NCBI RefSeq assembly: GCF_964340395.1
Contig: NC_135561.1
Coordinates: 16,073,961-16,137,960, forward strand
DNA: 64,000 bases
Origin: Glandiceps talaboti
Taxonomy: Eukaryota > Hemichordata > Enteropneusta > Spengelidae
Direction: 5' to 3'
The translations under genes and the position numbers were made by a program. Below are positions 23,116 through 35,258 of the stretch, in pieces. The first letter of the stretch is position 1; each line of letters opens with the position of its first letter. A model generated the notes under the pieces. That model ran no database searches, was not told the origin of the DNA, and worked only from the letters and a program-made list of their open reading frames with translations.

Positions 23116-24771
23116 ATGGACTTTCAAGATCAAGAAACCCAGCCTGCTAACTCCAGTGCCGCAAATCCAACCATTATAATCCAAATATCTGATGGTAGTG
23201 GTAATCAAGATGTTGTTCCAGGTAGTGAAGTAAGAAATACCTCTGAGACAAGTAACTTTTCTAGTTGGACTTTCACAGCACCAGGGTACACCACAGCTGT
23301 GTTACAACAACTGAACCAGCTTAGAAGTCAGGCGTTTCTTACTGATGTCAAAATATGTGTAGACAACAAAGAATTCCCATGCCATAAACTGGTTCTTGCA
23401 GGTGGCAGTGAGTTTTTCTGTACTATGTTTCAAAGTCGACTTGAGGCAGATGAGGTAGCTGTAAGTGAGATAACTTCATCTACAGTGGAAATACTACTGC
23501 AGTATTTCTACACTGGGAAGATTGAACTGACTGTGGAAAATATTCAGGAAGTGCAGACAGCAGCATTCTTCTTTAGAGTACCATCTCTGTGTAAGGGTTG
23601 TGAAGAGTTCACAAGGCTCTTCACAAACTCGGTCCAGGCAGAATCAAAACACTTACCAGACACAGTATTGGGAATCTATCCGAAGAGTTTGATTAAGAAT
23701 CCAAGTATTAATACCAGTGATGTGGTCCAGCAGTCAAACCAAGATATAATAGACAGCATGGGAAATGAATTTGAAAACAATCATAGAATAATCGTCGAAC
23801 AAGACACTATGGATGGGGAGACAAGTTCAGTACCACAGCATGACCAAGGAGTTGAAGTAACTAATTCAATGTCTCATTCATGTGATGTTTGTGGAGTGGC
23901 TTTCCGCAGTAAGAGAAGCTTACACAAACATGCCATCCTGCATGGACAACAGCGAAGTTGTGAATGCAAGTATTGTGGACAAGTCTTCTCATCTACTAAG
24001 GAACTCGGAGACCATGCGTCAGTTCATACAGAAGACAAGCGTTACATTTGCCAAGAGTGCGGTAAATCTTATGTATATCCCAAATCTCTGAAAGACCACA
24101 TGAAAATTCACACCGGTACTGATTTGTATGTCTGCTCTGAGTGTGGTAAAAGTTTCATCCGTGCAGATTACCTCAGAGAACACTATGTTTGTCATAGTGG
24201 TGAAAAGCCACATAAATGTGCTACGTGTGGGAAGTGTTACAGCTATCGTAGAGACCTGTCACGTCACCATCTTACACATCTTAAGGAGTGCCCTTTCAAA
24301 TGTGAAGTGTGTGGCAAAGCATTTTATTCTCGTGATTGTTATCGCCAACATAAATTCACTCATACAGGGGAACGCCCGTATATTTGCAATAACTGTCCCA
24401 AAAGTTTTTTCTACCGAGGTGATTTACATCGTCATAAGCGACAAGTACATGGTAATGCTGCCGATACTACAGTCATTGACACATCAATGGAATCTAAAGT
24501 AACCCGCCTTCATGAACTGAAACTGATTCAGAAGAAACCCAAAAAGTTTACATGCGAAGAGTGTGGGAAAACATTCGGCAGACATGACAGTTTGCTTGGA
24601 CATAGTCACAAACACACTGGCGAGAAACGATTCCCATGTGACAAATGTGACAAACAGTATGCATACAAACGGGATTTGGTTCGCCATAAATCTGCACACC
24701 ATAAAGAAAAGGGTTCTGTTTCCGATAATGAGGAAATCAAACAAGAAGATAACAGTAACGAATCTATGTAA
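23116..24771 (+). CDS. BTB/POZ domain protein with nine C2H2 zinc fingers
   Basis: An intronless 551-aa coding region. The BTB/POZ domain occupies about residues 65-175 and includes FLTDVKICVDNKEFPCHKLV, LQYFYTGKI and VQTAAFFFRVPSLCKGC. A Ser/Asn-rich linker follows. Seven fingers then run from HSCDVCGVAF to YICNNCPKSF (about 255-445), and after a spacer come two more (FTCEECGKTF, FPCDKCDKQY; about 480-530). TGEKP/TGEKR-like linkers indicate sequence-specific DNA binding. It is presumably a nuclear dimeric transcription factor. The BTB region and N-terminus (MDFQ..NSS) resemble the protein at 11490-12680, so the two are probably diverged paralogues in opposite orientation. The specific orthologue cannot be named. 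Confidence 0.95.
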   Translation: MDFQDQETQPANSSAANPTIIIQISDGSGNQDVVPGSEVRNTSETSNFSSWTFTAPGYTTAVLQQLNQLRSQAFLTDVKICVDNKEFPCHKLVLAGGSEFFCTMFQSRLEADEVAVSEITSSTVEILLQYFYTGKIELTVENIQEVQTAAFFFRVPSLCKGCEEFTRLFTNSVQAESKHLPDTVLGIYPKSLIKNPSINTSDVVQQSNQDIIDSMGNEFENNHRIIVEQDTMDGETSSVPQHDQGVEVTNSMSHSCDVCGVAFRSKRSLHKHAILHGQQRSCECKYCGQVFSSTKELGDHASVHTEDKRYICQECGKSYVYPKSLKDHMKIHTGTDLYVCSECGKSFIRADYLREHYVCHSGEKPHKCATCGKCYSYRRDLSRHHLTHLKECPFKCEVCGKAFYSRDCYRQHKFTHTGERPYICNNCPKSFFYRGDLHRHKRQVHGNAADTTVIDTSMESKVTRLHELKLIQKKPKKFTCEECGKTFGRHDSLLGHSHKHTGEKRFPCDKCDKQYAYKRDLVRHKSAHHKEKGSVSDNEEIKQEDNSNESM

Positions 24772-24945
24772 TTTTAGTAGTGTTATATGTGAAGATAGAC
24801 ATCTATGTATTTAAAGACTGCATGGTTTACAATATAGTTTCAGGCAAAGAAATTGAAAGTCTTTTTATACCACATGTTACATGATATATAACAAGAACTT
24901 GCATTTGAAATACAGTTTTACCATTAGTTATGTCTTTGTATCTTT

Positions 24946-24995
24946 GTATGTATGTATGTATGTATGTATGTATGTATGTATGTATGTATGTATGT
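24946..24995. repeat. (GTAT)n microsatellite
   Basis: A pure tetranucleotide run in the putative 3' UTR of the zinc-finger gene. Confidence 0.93.
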
Positions 24996-25087
24996 AGTAT
25001 GGGTTCAATAATATTTAGGTAGAATGCATCAAGTTCCACAATTCTCACCAAACTCTTACCATATGGAAGTTTTTTCCTGGTCCTTTT

Positions 25088-25098
25088 GAAATAATAAA
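25088..25098 (+). terminator. Candidate polyadenylation signal AATAAA
   Basis: AAATAATAAAAGG lies about 320 bp after the stop of the upstream BTB zinc-finger gene and is the nearest canonical hexamer downstream that I see. Its use is inference. Confidence 0.35.
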
Positions 25099-25889
25099 AG
25101 GGAGTTCACCATCTTGTTTTCAAGGAAATCGCCCAATCTTTTATATTCCCATAGAGTTGATAGTACTTGGTGGTTATATTGGATTCTAATATTGCTAAAG
25201 TTTGATATCATTTTGACCACTATTTCAAAAAAATGTGCATGGTGACTCGTATTTTTTGTTGACTTAAACTGAGAATAGGTTAGCTTTGGAGTTTTCTAGG
25301 ACAAATTAACGGCAAACGTTTCAAGCGTTTACCAGTATTCCTGAGGTACTTTTATCGATTAAGTGAAATCTTAACTTCTGCTTTTAACTTACAGTGAGCA
25401 TACGAAATTCATAGTTGAAGTATGTAAATAGCTGATTATCAAATATTTGTTCAAGTTGCACTGTCTGCAACCAAACATATTTTTAAAAAAGTTATCTTAG
25501 ATTAACAATAACTTTCTCGTAATATCGTAAACCCTCAATAGTATTGAATCACCTATGGGTAAATGTATTTTGTTGTTGTTGTTTACATGATAAATTAAAT
25601 CAGTTTGATTTTTGGGTCTGTACCCAAAAAATCAACGCCCTCAATAGAGATTATGATTTAATTCTGGTGTACTCCTTTTTAAATCTTGTGAAGAAGCTCC
25701 ACTGCACTTGCATGTGTTCAGCCATTTTAGGGATTCCCTGCAAGGTTTTGTGGGTAAACTTTGCAGGAAATGACATCACCTTTACCAGTCTCTCTGTCTT
25801 TACAGACCTTATCATTCTTGATGTCTAAAGTGAAAGTAAAGCACAGAAGCAGCATAGAAACTCAGTGTATGATTTTTTTTCTTATAAGC

Positions 25890-26185
25890 TATAATCAGCG
25901 ACAGGCTAGCATGAAGAACAAGCAGAACTTGTTATAAACAGGGAAAGAAATGTATTGGGCTTATAAACACTTGCCACAGTGTGTTGGAGCTAGGCATTGT
26001 TTATTACATTTCATGCTTTCATAACAGATTTATAACCACTTTACTTGTCTATGAAATTGCAGAGGAACTTCAAATTTGTTTGAATATGAACTATTTTATT
26101 AAAAGGCTTTAAAAGTGTTCTTATCAAATGTACTGCCAGTATGCTGTGCCAAGTGATATTAAATCAAATTCATTTATATACTTGT
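25890..26185. repeat. Decayed relative of the 10.9-11.3 kb foldback element
   Basis: AGAACTTGTTATAAACAGGG and ACACTTGCCACAGTGTGTTGG on the left, and TGCTGTGCCAAGTGATATTA on the right, match the arms of the 10891-11274 element. The arms are more diverged and the loop lacks the poly-C run. Confidence 0.6.
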
Positions 26186-26618
26186 AACTAGTGCCGCTTT
26201 TTTATAAATACTAGCCTGTTGGTAGTAACCTGTCTGTGGTTGTATTTGTAGCAAGAATCAAAAGTATTCAATATATTCAGAAAGTGTGAAATTAATGTAC
26301 ATGTTATTGTGTGCATGATGTATTTAAAGTTCCTCGACCCTTTAAAATTTGAAAAGAGAAACATACTATGTAATTGCATGAAACTTTTTCAGTGTCAATT
26401 CATGTACTGTAGGTAGTTTGATAATATTTCTATTTAAGGACAAACAGTTGGTTGAAGATTTTTTGTTGTTGCTAATATTAGATTTTGCATTTCAGTATAC
26501 ATTTTATTTGTGTCATGTTATCTGACATTTTATATTTTGCAATCTTTGCCCGAATAACGAGGGTCTGTATGGTATAAGGTTAATAACAGAATTTCATAAA
26601 TAACAGTATTGTATATTA

Positions 26619-26989
26619 GGCCTATAAAAAATTGTGTGGTTCCGATTATGCTCAATTTTAGAATAGGTAGGGTAGGTAGATTTTTTTTATTATATTTTTT
26701 TTTTCATGTGTGAGTGTCTATTTCTGGTGGTTATGTTTCCCATTGTTTCCCATATGATCTCTCTGTATACTTCCCATCAGATGTACAGCCATTACAGATT
26801 GGAAGAACTGTTTTATATTGTCTTTTTAAGTTGATGTCAGTTTCAGCATCCACTGTTTCTGGCAAGACTCACAATTTTCTTGCCTTTTTATTTTTTTTTA
26901 CTCGAATATGTGAAAAAAATAGTTAAGGGTCAGAAGTGAAAAACTTTGTGGGGTCAGGTAACCGGAACCAAACAACTATTTTTTAGGCC
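26619..26989 (+). mobile_element. PIF/Harbinger-like MITE, family B, copy 3
   Basis: Complete, 371 bp. Left end GGCCTATAAAAAATTGTGTGG, right end ..AACAACTATTTTTTAGGCC. Flanking TTA on both sides (26616-26618, 26990-26992). Confidence 0.88.
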
Positions 26990-26999
26990 TTAGCAGTAA

Positions 27000-29900
27000 T
27001 TGCTTGCATTGGTACACGTTGGTGTTGCTTTGCAGTAGCAATACTGGAAAAATGGTATTGCATTCATGTGCGCAAATACTCGAAATACAGGTTATCACAT
27101 GAACACGGTAACTATATTACAAATTTACTCTTTTGTATGAAAGTATATAACCTAAGCCCCATGATGCATGCATGCCAGTGTTGGTACTTGAATATTTGCA
27201 CTCATGGCTTATAGCTCATTTCTTTTGTGAAAGTATTGCCACAGAGAACACTGCAAGCACTTGCGCAAATAAATGTACATTGTGCTGTAAGAACACCACA
27301 CTGTTACCCATGCATCATGGGGTTCTGTTCGATCATTTCATATAATGTACAATGATTACTAACAGCAGTGCCCGTGCATACCAGTGGTATTTGCATTGCA
27401 GTACAATACCAAATAGATTGCGGCATAGAAGTGCATAAGGAACGAGTGAAAGCGTCCCGATCAATAAATGCAATCCAATGTTTCAAATCAATATTCTTTA
27501 TCCTAGGATATCAATGCAAGATATGTAGTAGGTCATGACCTGACTATATATCCAAATGTTATGGAATAGAACGACTACCGCAATTTCTTTTTAACGGTTA
27601 AATTACGTGCGGAAAGAGCTAAAAGTCATGCACACCACAAAAAGAACACGCCTGAAAGATAGAATAAGCGTAGTTAATAGATATTACGGAATGATGTAAA
27701 TAATCTATTAATGCCACAGGGTTCCAGCATTCCGAGATGGAAAGTGATTTCCTCTCCTTCAACCTGAATTGGTCCTCATCACCAGAAACCTTACAAATTC
27801 CTGAAATAAACATATCTGATACACTATGATAGGTAGATTGCTGCATACTTGTATGCAAGTGATATGCAAATAATTTATGATGATTCATTGTATATGAAAG
27901 TGCATGATCACACATGATTTTTAATTGCTGTTTTGGCTGAACATATTTAATATTAACAGTACCCCATGTCATGTGAGTGCCAATGTGGGTACAAAGGGGT
28001 ATTTGCACTCATGCTGCAATGTTTTCTGCTTCACTCTAACTCACTTCTCTCATGAAAGTTTGAATGCAGTGAACATGGCAAGCACTCCCACAACTACTGT
28101 AGATATCTCACACTGTTACTCATGCATCATAGGGTTCAGTTATATTTTGAGATATTGGAGACACTCCCATCCCAAAGAAATATTGTTTTTGATTAGGGTA
28201 AATTAACATCCAAATTGACAACCTGTTTATGTCATGTTAAAAACAATTATATTACTACAGTCCCTACGCTCATAGTCTATTGACTAAGTCATTACCATGG
28301 AACGGGTTACCAGACTGGATTGTTTTATTTTTTACTAGTGTGTGCAATTACTGATAAGGAATAAAGATTATTTGATTTCAAAGTCATTTGTACCGAGGTC
28401 AAACCCTTTATATGTACATGTACATGTTACTGTACTTCCAGCAAGTGCATTTACTCATCAGAACTGAACTTGTCTCCTCATTTAACAATTATAGTACGTA
28501 AGTAGCTTAATCAGAAATACTTACTGCTGATGAAAAAAGAGAGTCACTAAATTGTACTGATGGGCTACTCAAGATAAAGGCCTCTACCATTACTGCTATA
28601 ATTTATAATTGTGGCAGTCCAAAAAGAACACATAGCAGATTTTTTATGAAATTTGATATATGCAATGTACACAACATCTGTTCACATAATAATCCCAACT
28701 CAAAAAGTACATGTACTGCTACAAAGTAATTGTGAGTTTGGCTATTGTCTTAATCTATCATGACATGAGAGTAACAAGCAAACTATAATGATTTTGAGCT
28801 GAACAGGTAGTGAGACGTGCAAAGGGGAAGAAAGGGGAAGAAAAAACAATTATGTTAACATGTCAAAACACTTGTAGAATTCACCTTAGACATATTATAT
28901 TGGTATCTGTATTTCAGTGGCTGAAATGACACACTTGATTAATTATTAAATAGATTTCTAAATGGATATTTGTTTCTCTGTGTTACTTTCACCGATTCTA
29001 TTCACTTCCTTTTAGACAAACAGTCATGGATATGCAGTGGTCAGCCAATAAATATAGAACGTAACATCTTAGGAGTCATGAATATTCAGTGTGCATTTAT
29101 GAATAATCATGTGTCTGCTAAGACACATCATGCAATGGTGTATCACTTACACAACAATTGAGGATACAGAGATTGTCAATTTGGTGTTTCTCGACACTTA
29201 TGTGATGTGAAATAATTAAATGATTTTCCAGAACCCAAAGATTATGAAAATATATTTCCTTGAATGGCATTTCTTCCATACAGCCGTTTAATTATTTCTT
29301 CACCCTTTGATGATAAAACACAGGTCTCTTTTATCACACCGTGTACTGAGAGGTAAATGTTATTTGAGTAAGAAAATGAAATCAAATATCGAGACAGTTG
29401 TTTGACCAGTGTTGCACTCTCGTGATTGAAAATTTATTCTACTGCAATTTTTCTCAGCCTACGTAGGTGTCTTTGATGTTCTAATCCATGGTTTCACATT
29501 TGAAGCGACTCTGGTATTGTTATTTTTATCATCAAGGTAGGTAGGAAATATGAGTGAACTATGAGTGATCTATACTTTGCAGCTTCTTTTAGACCTTATT
29601 GGTATGATGTACATTGGTTAAATGACAATGCTATGTTATACAGTCCATAAAACCACTGATTGCTATATGAGTCGAACTTAAAATCAGAGTTTGAATTCAA
29701 CTTACAGATGGAAAGATACTATCAAAAATTCCACTGATCATGCCTTGACTATGTCCCTGAGAAGTCAACTATCTCCTAAGAGCTTTTCTCAAGTAATAAA
29801 CTAATGTCTTGCCATTCCATGTCCTAATACATGTCTGTGGATACTATTGTCACTTCGTCTTGTAGAAACACAAATTAAAGACGGCGGAGCTTAAGACATC

Positions 29901-30480
29901 TGACCTGAATTATAGTACCGCACAAATTATAAATTACACATGGATGTTGTAATATAATATTGGAGAAAATTATAGCAAGCCTGGAAATGAGTGTGAATTA
30001 GTTCCAATTACATAGGAATCTGAAAGTCATTGCAGCAATGCCCTGCTCATATTCTCCATGTGGCATGTCACACTTGGGAAGCTCAAAATAAAACTTTGTC
30101 CAAATTGAACGTGTGCCATGTAAAGAACAGGAGAAAAGAGAAAAAAAGGCAAAACGGACGTCAAATGATGAATTGTGCTTTCTGATAAGGATATAGAAAG
30201 GGATTGAGCAAAACAAGCATGACATGGTATTTTCCTATGATACATATGATTGTTTCATCATCTCAATGAACACTTGATGAATGAATATAGTCGATGAGTT
30301 CATAGAAATTGGTCAACATACCACACTTAAACAGTTTATGTTTTTTATTTATCAGGAAAATTGTGAACGCATTTTATAATGGCCGTGAATAGCCACGGAT
30401 TCTATACTACCTCTGAGGGACAAATATTTTTCATAGTTTTACCTGATTTTGATTCTAATCCGAATGGGACAATTAAATAA
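27000..30480. other. Gene-poor stretch with degenerate dispersed repeats
   Basis: No exon with coherent splice sites was found. A TTGCACTCATG .. GCAAGCACT repeat occurs twice (27190-27270 and 28000-28090) and again near 48500-48570. A block with TTCAACCTGAATTGGTCCTC (about 27755) recurs diverged at 62475-62520. The rest is AT-rich and unassigned. Confidence 0.5.
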
Positions 30481-30491
30481 ATTTGTGCTTA

Positions 30492-30857
30492 GGCCAAATA
30501 AAAAAAGTTGTTTTCCGGTTACCCGATCCCACCTAGATTTTCACGCCGACCCTAAACTTGTTTTTTACGTATTCGAGAAAAATAATAATAACATCGCGAA
30601 AATCGTGAAGTCTCGCAAGAAACAGTGGGTGCGGAAACTGACATCAATTTAAAAAGACAATATAAAAGTATTCTTCCAATCTGTAATGGCTGTACATCTG
30701 ATGGGAAGAAATAAACAACACAGAGACCTTTTGGAAGACAATGGAAAACCTGAACTAGACACTCACACATGAAAAAAATTATAATTTAAAAAAAAATTTA
30801 CCTACCCCACCTATTTTAAAATTGAATGTAATCAGAACCACATAATTTGTTTACGCC
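30492..30857 (-). mobile_element. PIF/Harbinger-like MITE, family B, copy 4 (reverse orientation)
   Basis: The interior is the reverse complement of the other copies (for example GATGGGAAGAAATAAACA, TTGAATGTAATCAGAACC). TTA flanks both ends (30489-30491, 30858-30860). The terminal GGCC is GGCC on one side and CGCC on the other. Confidence 0.86.
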
Positions 30858-30889
30858 TTACACCTACGAGCTGTTTAATCGTATGCTTT

Positions 30890-31180
30890 ATACAGATAAT
30901 AATAATCTTCATTTATACTGGATAGTTCTTTAAGTATATAAACACTTGTCTCCCAAGAAGTCCAGTGAGGGCCATCCCTCATGGATTCAGTGTTAATGCA
31001 GGAGGAAACCGGCGTACCCAGGAAAAACCTGCATTGTTCGGTAGTCAAACTGAACCGCACTTTTCTTACTTACAGCGCAGTAAATTTATCAAACCCGGTC
31101 CTGAAAAGGTTCGAACCCTGACTGCAGTGGTGAGAGGCAATTGGTTTAACCACTCGACTCTCGACAACCCCAGGTGGTCG
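30890..31180 (-). mobile_element. tRNA-derived SINE with (TTA)n tail
   Basis: On the minus strand the head carries an A-box region GTCGAGTGGTTAAACCA and B box GGTTCGAACC. The body contains GGAGGAAACCGG (plus-strand sense), a block seen in many metazoan SINE families. The 3' tail is a short TTA run near 30896-30906. This is a Pol III retroposon, not a tRNA gene: no acceptor stem closes. Confidence 0.7.
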
Positions 31181-31449
31181 TGGAAAATACCATTTGGATA
31201 TTCAGTATTTCCCAATATTTTACGATAATTATTATGTAATTATAATTTTGAACTACTTGGTCTACAAAGATGATACGTAGGCAAAGGTTACTTTGAATAT
31301 AATACATGTATATAGAGATGATTAGGATGATTTCCATAGCTAATTATTTAATTCAACTTGTTGATGACATCGAAATATAAGCTTATTTCTATTTTTATTC
31401 TAGTACGTCAAACTTTGCTGTATTACAGTTGCGATAAACCACACTGTAA

Positions 31450-31676
31450 ATGATGTTGATTCTGTACGTTTGGATATTTGCTATGATCTTGATTTATACT
31501 ACTTTGGTTTCAACCAGACCCGTTGACGTAGTTAGCCCACACAACCAGGAATCCTTGTATAATGGTAATCAATATTCACTTTTTTATTTCTTCAGCAGGA
31601 ATAACTAAAGTAGTTATTTCTGTTAGGAAATAACTGAAAAAATTGCTTTGATATAACATGCTTTTTCATGCATTTT

Positions 31677-31725
<49 letters not shown>

Positions 31726-32888
31726 TGTTTTGTTGGTGTACAGTTTGGAGGCTGAATACATTCAGTTAATTCAAACTGACTGACACTACAGAACAATCCC
31801 TTCACCAACGCTAGAAATATACAAATAATTAATCACATGATTATTTAATTGCTTTTATGACTTTTGTATTCTATTGTTGTAAGACCGGTAGTATATAATA
31901 TTAGGACAGTTGAATATATTTACCATATTTTCTCTCTAAAATGGTATTAGATCATAGAGAAATTGAAGAAATGCTATTTGTAAAATCTGGTGGTCTATCG
32001 GTAAGCATAAGAGAGGAAATGCAAAATGTGATAACACTTTCTATGTTGATGTATCCCGCTATATATCTAATAAATATATTTTTAAAATATTGGCAGGCAC
32101 TGGGAAATTACAACGTTTACGACGTCAACACTCCAGAATTACGACCTGGGAAATCGGTTCTGAGACAAAGGGTGCCAAGAGATGCCAACGCCATACCTCT
32201 CAACACGGACATGTTAGCATTGACAAACGACTTCACGATTGTTGCTTGTTATACCTACACGCCAGTACAAACTTGTTACGGTCCTTTTGAAGGAAGAATC
32301 GAAACATTGGACATAGAAATCATGGACGACGGTACTTTGCTTGGCATTAGCACGGATTTTCAGCTGCAAGTTATGAATACCAGTGTGACACGAGATTGGT
32401 CAGTTGTGCAACTCAGTTGCTGTGTCACAACAGTAACTGAGGGGGCTGGTATAATATTTGGACTAGACCACGAGCATATGGTTATGTACTGGGAAAAGAT
32501 TAACGAAACATGGATTTTGCCTAATAATAGATACTGGCTATGGCGACGCCTTGATATTCTTGATGACGGTTTGTTTGGTTTGACATTGAATAGTTATGAA
32601 ATTTGGTTTCTTAAGGATGTAAGTATTTTGTTGAAAGGTCAAGTGCCTTCTTGAAAATTGGTAGGAAAAAGTGCTTCACAGTTGGCAGATCTTTTTGTGG
32701 TAAGCGATGATCCACTACACTTCATAATTTTGCCAGAAGATACCACAACTACATTTGTCGTACAATGTAGAGGACACCTATCAGACTTTCCTAACACAGA
32801 GGATTCCAAAACTGGTGAGAATAGTAACTGTCGCTGTCACTTTAAATCAGTTTTTTCTCGCTCGTATAGAACCTTAAGAGGACGTTAG
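31450..32888 (+). CDS. Secreted proprotein with furin-type site and tectonin-like repeats (four exons)
   Basis: Exons 31450-31564, 31951-32000, 32097-32618 and 32682-32888 join with matching phases (1, 0, 0) to give 297 aa. Residues 1-22 form a hydrophobic signal peptide (MMLILYVWIFAMILI then TTLVST). An acidic propeptide-like stretch follows. At about residues 77-83 the motif RQRVPR-D fits an R-x-x-R proprotein convertase site. The mature part contains two loosely repeated units, MDDGTLLGISTDFQLQ and LDILDDGLFGLTLNSYEIWF, each preceded by tryptophan-rich strands (TRDWSVVQ; YWLWRRL). This recalls tectonin or other beta-propeller blades, but the match is weak. Cysteines are mostly paired-type extracellular ones. 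Exon 4 could alternatively splice at a GTGAGA donor at 32815. I do not recognise an orthologue. Confidence 0.6.
31679..31724. repeat. (TG)n microsatellite
   Basis: About 23 dinucleotide units in intron 1 of the secreted-protein gene. Confidence 0.95.
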
Positions 32889-33404
32889 TATTGATAGGTT
32901 TATCGGGAGTGGTTTACAGTATACATCAACCTCCATATACCAATATATGCAGATAAATTCAAGAAATTATGAAATTCTGTTCTCGTTTCCTAAATCAATG
33001 AAGTAAATTACACAATTGTTATCACATAAAAATTTGATCACTGGACACTCCCACTTGGCATTATTATGTATAATTGTCAAGCAAATTCTGTTTATGATCT
33101 TGTAATATTAGCCATATGTGAATTAACTCATCAAATTGCGATTTCTGAATGACAAATTCATCGGCTTAGGTATGCACATAAAATACAATATCATCTTTAT
33201 ATGAGGCAATGTTTCTTAGACCTAAGCCTGCTAGAGAATTCAACAGTATGAAAGGAAGATTGTAACTACATGATGTACATGGATATATAATCTACAATAG
33301 ACAAACAGAAATTAGTTGACGTTTAAACTGAAGAGTGATCAACGTAATTAAATGCATTGTTAATTTTAATTGATATTTAATGTCTAACAACGATAAGGTA
33401 TTTA

Positions 33405-33547
33405 AGCAATAAACCACCCTGGGGATGGTATACCAAGAGGTTTTGACCAGTGAACGAAATATATGCACGAGCGATAGCGAGTGCATATATTGAGTTCACT
33501 GGTCAAAACCGAGTGGTATACCTTCCCCAGGGGGTGGTTTATCGCTA
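33405..33547. mobile_element. Hairpin element D1 with conserved flanks
   Basis: Arms of about 65 bp pair around GCACGAGCGATAGCGAGTGC. Matching blocks include GGTTTTGACCAGTGAACGA with TTCACTGGTCAAAACC, and AATAAACCACCCTGGGGA with TCCCCAGGGGGTGGTTTAT. Left flank TATTTAAGCAATAA and right flank ATCGCTATTATATTATA are shared with the element at 50687-50828, although the arms are different. Confidence 0.82.
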
Positions 33548-34179
33548 TTATATTATACCAGTATATTGAAAATATCGGAAACAAGATAAGAACTAACGTT
33601 TTCTCGTTTCATATGCGCCCCTGTGGCTAATTTGCATAAACAATAACGCTGCTTTCAAGACAGCTGATCTTGGCCTCAACGTGAACGTCATGCAGCGACT
33701 GGATTTATTTCATCTGCGAATCGTTTCTAGGGATAATCTGTACATTGATCGGCTCATTAAAAGTTCAAAGTGATGAATAAACAACCTGTTTGACTCAAGG
33801 TATAAACTTGAAGTGGTTTATTGAATACAGCATGCTTCGATCGTTCCCGGCCGAATTCGCGACTCGGTGAAGTGATAGACAGGTTGATATTTACAATGTA
33901 TTTATATTACTGGAAGTTACGTCAGTAGATTTTCGGGTTTGAGGATTTCCCTCTCGGATCGATGACTGATACTCTAGGACAGGATCCCAGACAAATTTCT
34001 ATTTAGATTAATGGTAAGTCGGCCAGTGTAAACTCTTTCACTTGCTTCATTATTATGACAGGACAGGACAGCTCACCATGTACCAATGTTTCCACTCCAG
34101 CTAGCCGCGCCGAGGCTGGGACCGATTTCGTGCATGCCTTGACCTTAGTACATGTAGTTACGGTAGACGAGGGGGACAA

Positions 34180-34440
34180 TTCCGCGCTGTCAATGACTGG
34201 GCGTTTCAAAGCAATTTCCGATTCCGCGCTCTCAATGACTTGGCGTTCAAAGCAATTTCCGCGCTCTCAATGACTGGGCGTTCAAAGCAATTTCCGCGCT
34301 CTCAATGACTGGGCGTTCAAAGCAATTTCCGCGCTCTCAAAGACTGGGCGTTCAAAGCAATTTCCGCGCTCTCAATGATAGAGTTCAAAGCAATTTCAGC
34401 TCTCTCAATGATAAGAGTTTCAAAGCAATTTCCGCGATGT
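34180..34440. repeat. 35-bp tandem repeat, about 7 copies
   Basis: The unit contains CAATGACTGGGCGTTCAAAG and CAATTTCCGCGCTCT. It is CpG-bearing, unlike most of the window. The last two copies are shortened and diverged. Confidence 0.92.
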
Positions 34441-34611
34441 CAGACATTTCCGCAACAGAAACGATTTCTCTGACCGTGGCAGAAGCGATTTCCCAGACGT
34501 ACAGAAGTGGAATCCCCATAAGTCACGTGTTAGTGACGTGTCATGACCCGGATGTACATGTAACTGGTAAAAGTTGTTGACACATGTGACGGTGCACGTG
34601 TGTACATATTG

Positions 34612-34740
34612 TCATTGATAACTACAGTAACATGTATTGTCAGAGATATAGCTATAGTAACAGGTATTGTCAGAGATAGCTATAGTAACAGCCTGGTATT
34701 GTCACAGATAACTATAGTAACAGGTATTGCATCCATGGCC
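34612..34740. repeat. 28-bp minisatellite, first block
   Basis: Units of the type ATAACTATAGTAACAGGTAT plus TGTCAGAG repeat four to five times. The same unit reappears at 35259-35395 after an unrelated array. Confidence 0.88.
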
Positions 34741-34839
34741 AGAAGTCATATATTTTGCAGGAAATTCATTTTTTTTACATTTAACTCATGCACGTTTTAC
34801 ATTTTTTAAACAGAAGTTAGAAATCATTTTTTACATTCT

Positions 34840-35250
34840 TTGACTGCACGAAATACATTCTAAGATCGGACGGACGGTCGCGGTCCAGGGAGCTTGTAAT
34901 AAATGCATTTAATACATTCTATATATACAGCTAGATTTGCACGAAATACATTGTATGACCCGGCGATGGTCCGGGTATGGTAGCTTGCATTTAATACATT
35001 TAATACATTCTAAAGGTGAGCGAATATATTCTATTTCTCGGCGATGGTCTGGGTAGCTTGCATTTAATACATTCTAGAGGTGCACGAAATACATTCTAGT
35101 ATCGGGAGCTGGGAGGCGGTACGGCACCTTGCATTTATACATTTAATACGTACATTCTAGTATCGGGAGACGGTACGGGACCTGGCATTTAATACATTTA
35201 ATACATTCTAGAGTTGCACGAAATATATTCTAGTATTGGGAGATTTAATG
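34840..35250. repeat. ~70-bp imperfect tandem array
   Basis: Repeated blocks GCACGAAATACATTCTA, CGGGAGACGGTACGGGACC and GCATTTAATACATTTAATAC recur about five times with indels. It is bracketed by the two blocks of the 28-bp minisatellite. Confidence 0.82.
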
Positions 35251-35258
35251 CCGTAACA

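Noticed and set aside
29998-30245. Two overlapping minus-strand readings of about 75 codons
   Set aside because: No domain, no splice support, and the frames overlap each other without preference.
31095-31175. tRNA gene
   Set aside because: A and B boxes are present but no cloverleaf closes; the sequence continues into a SINE body and tail.
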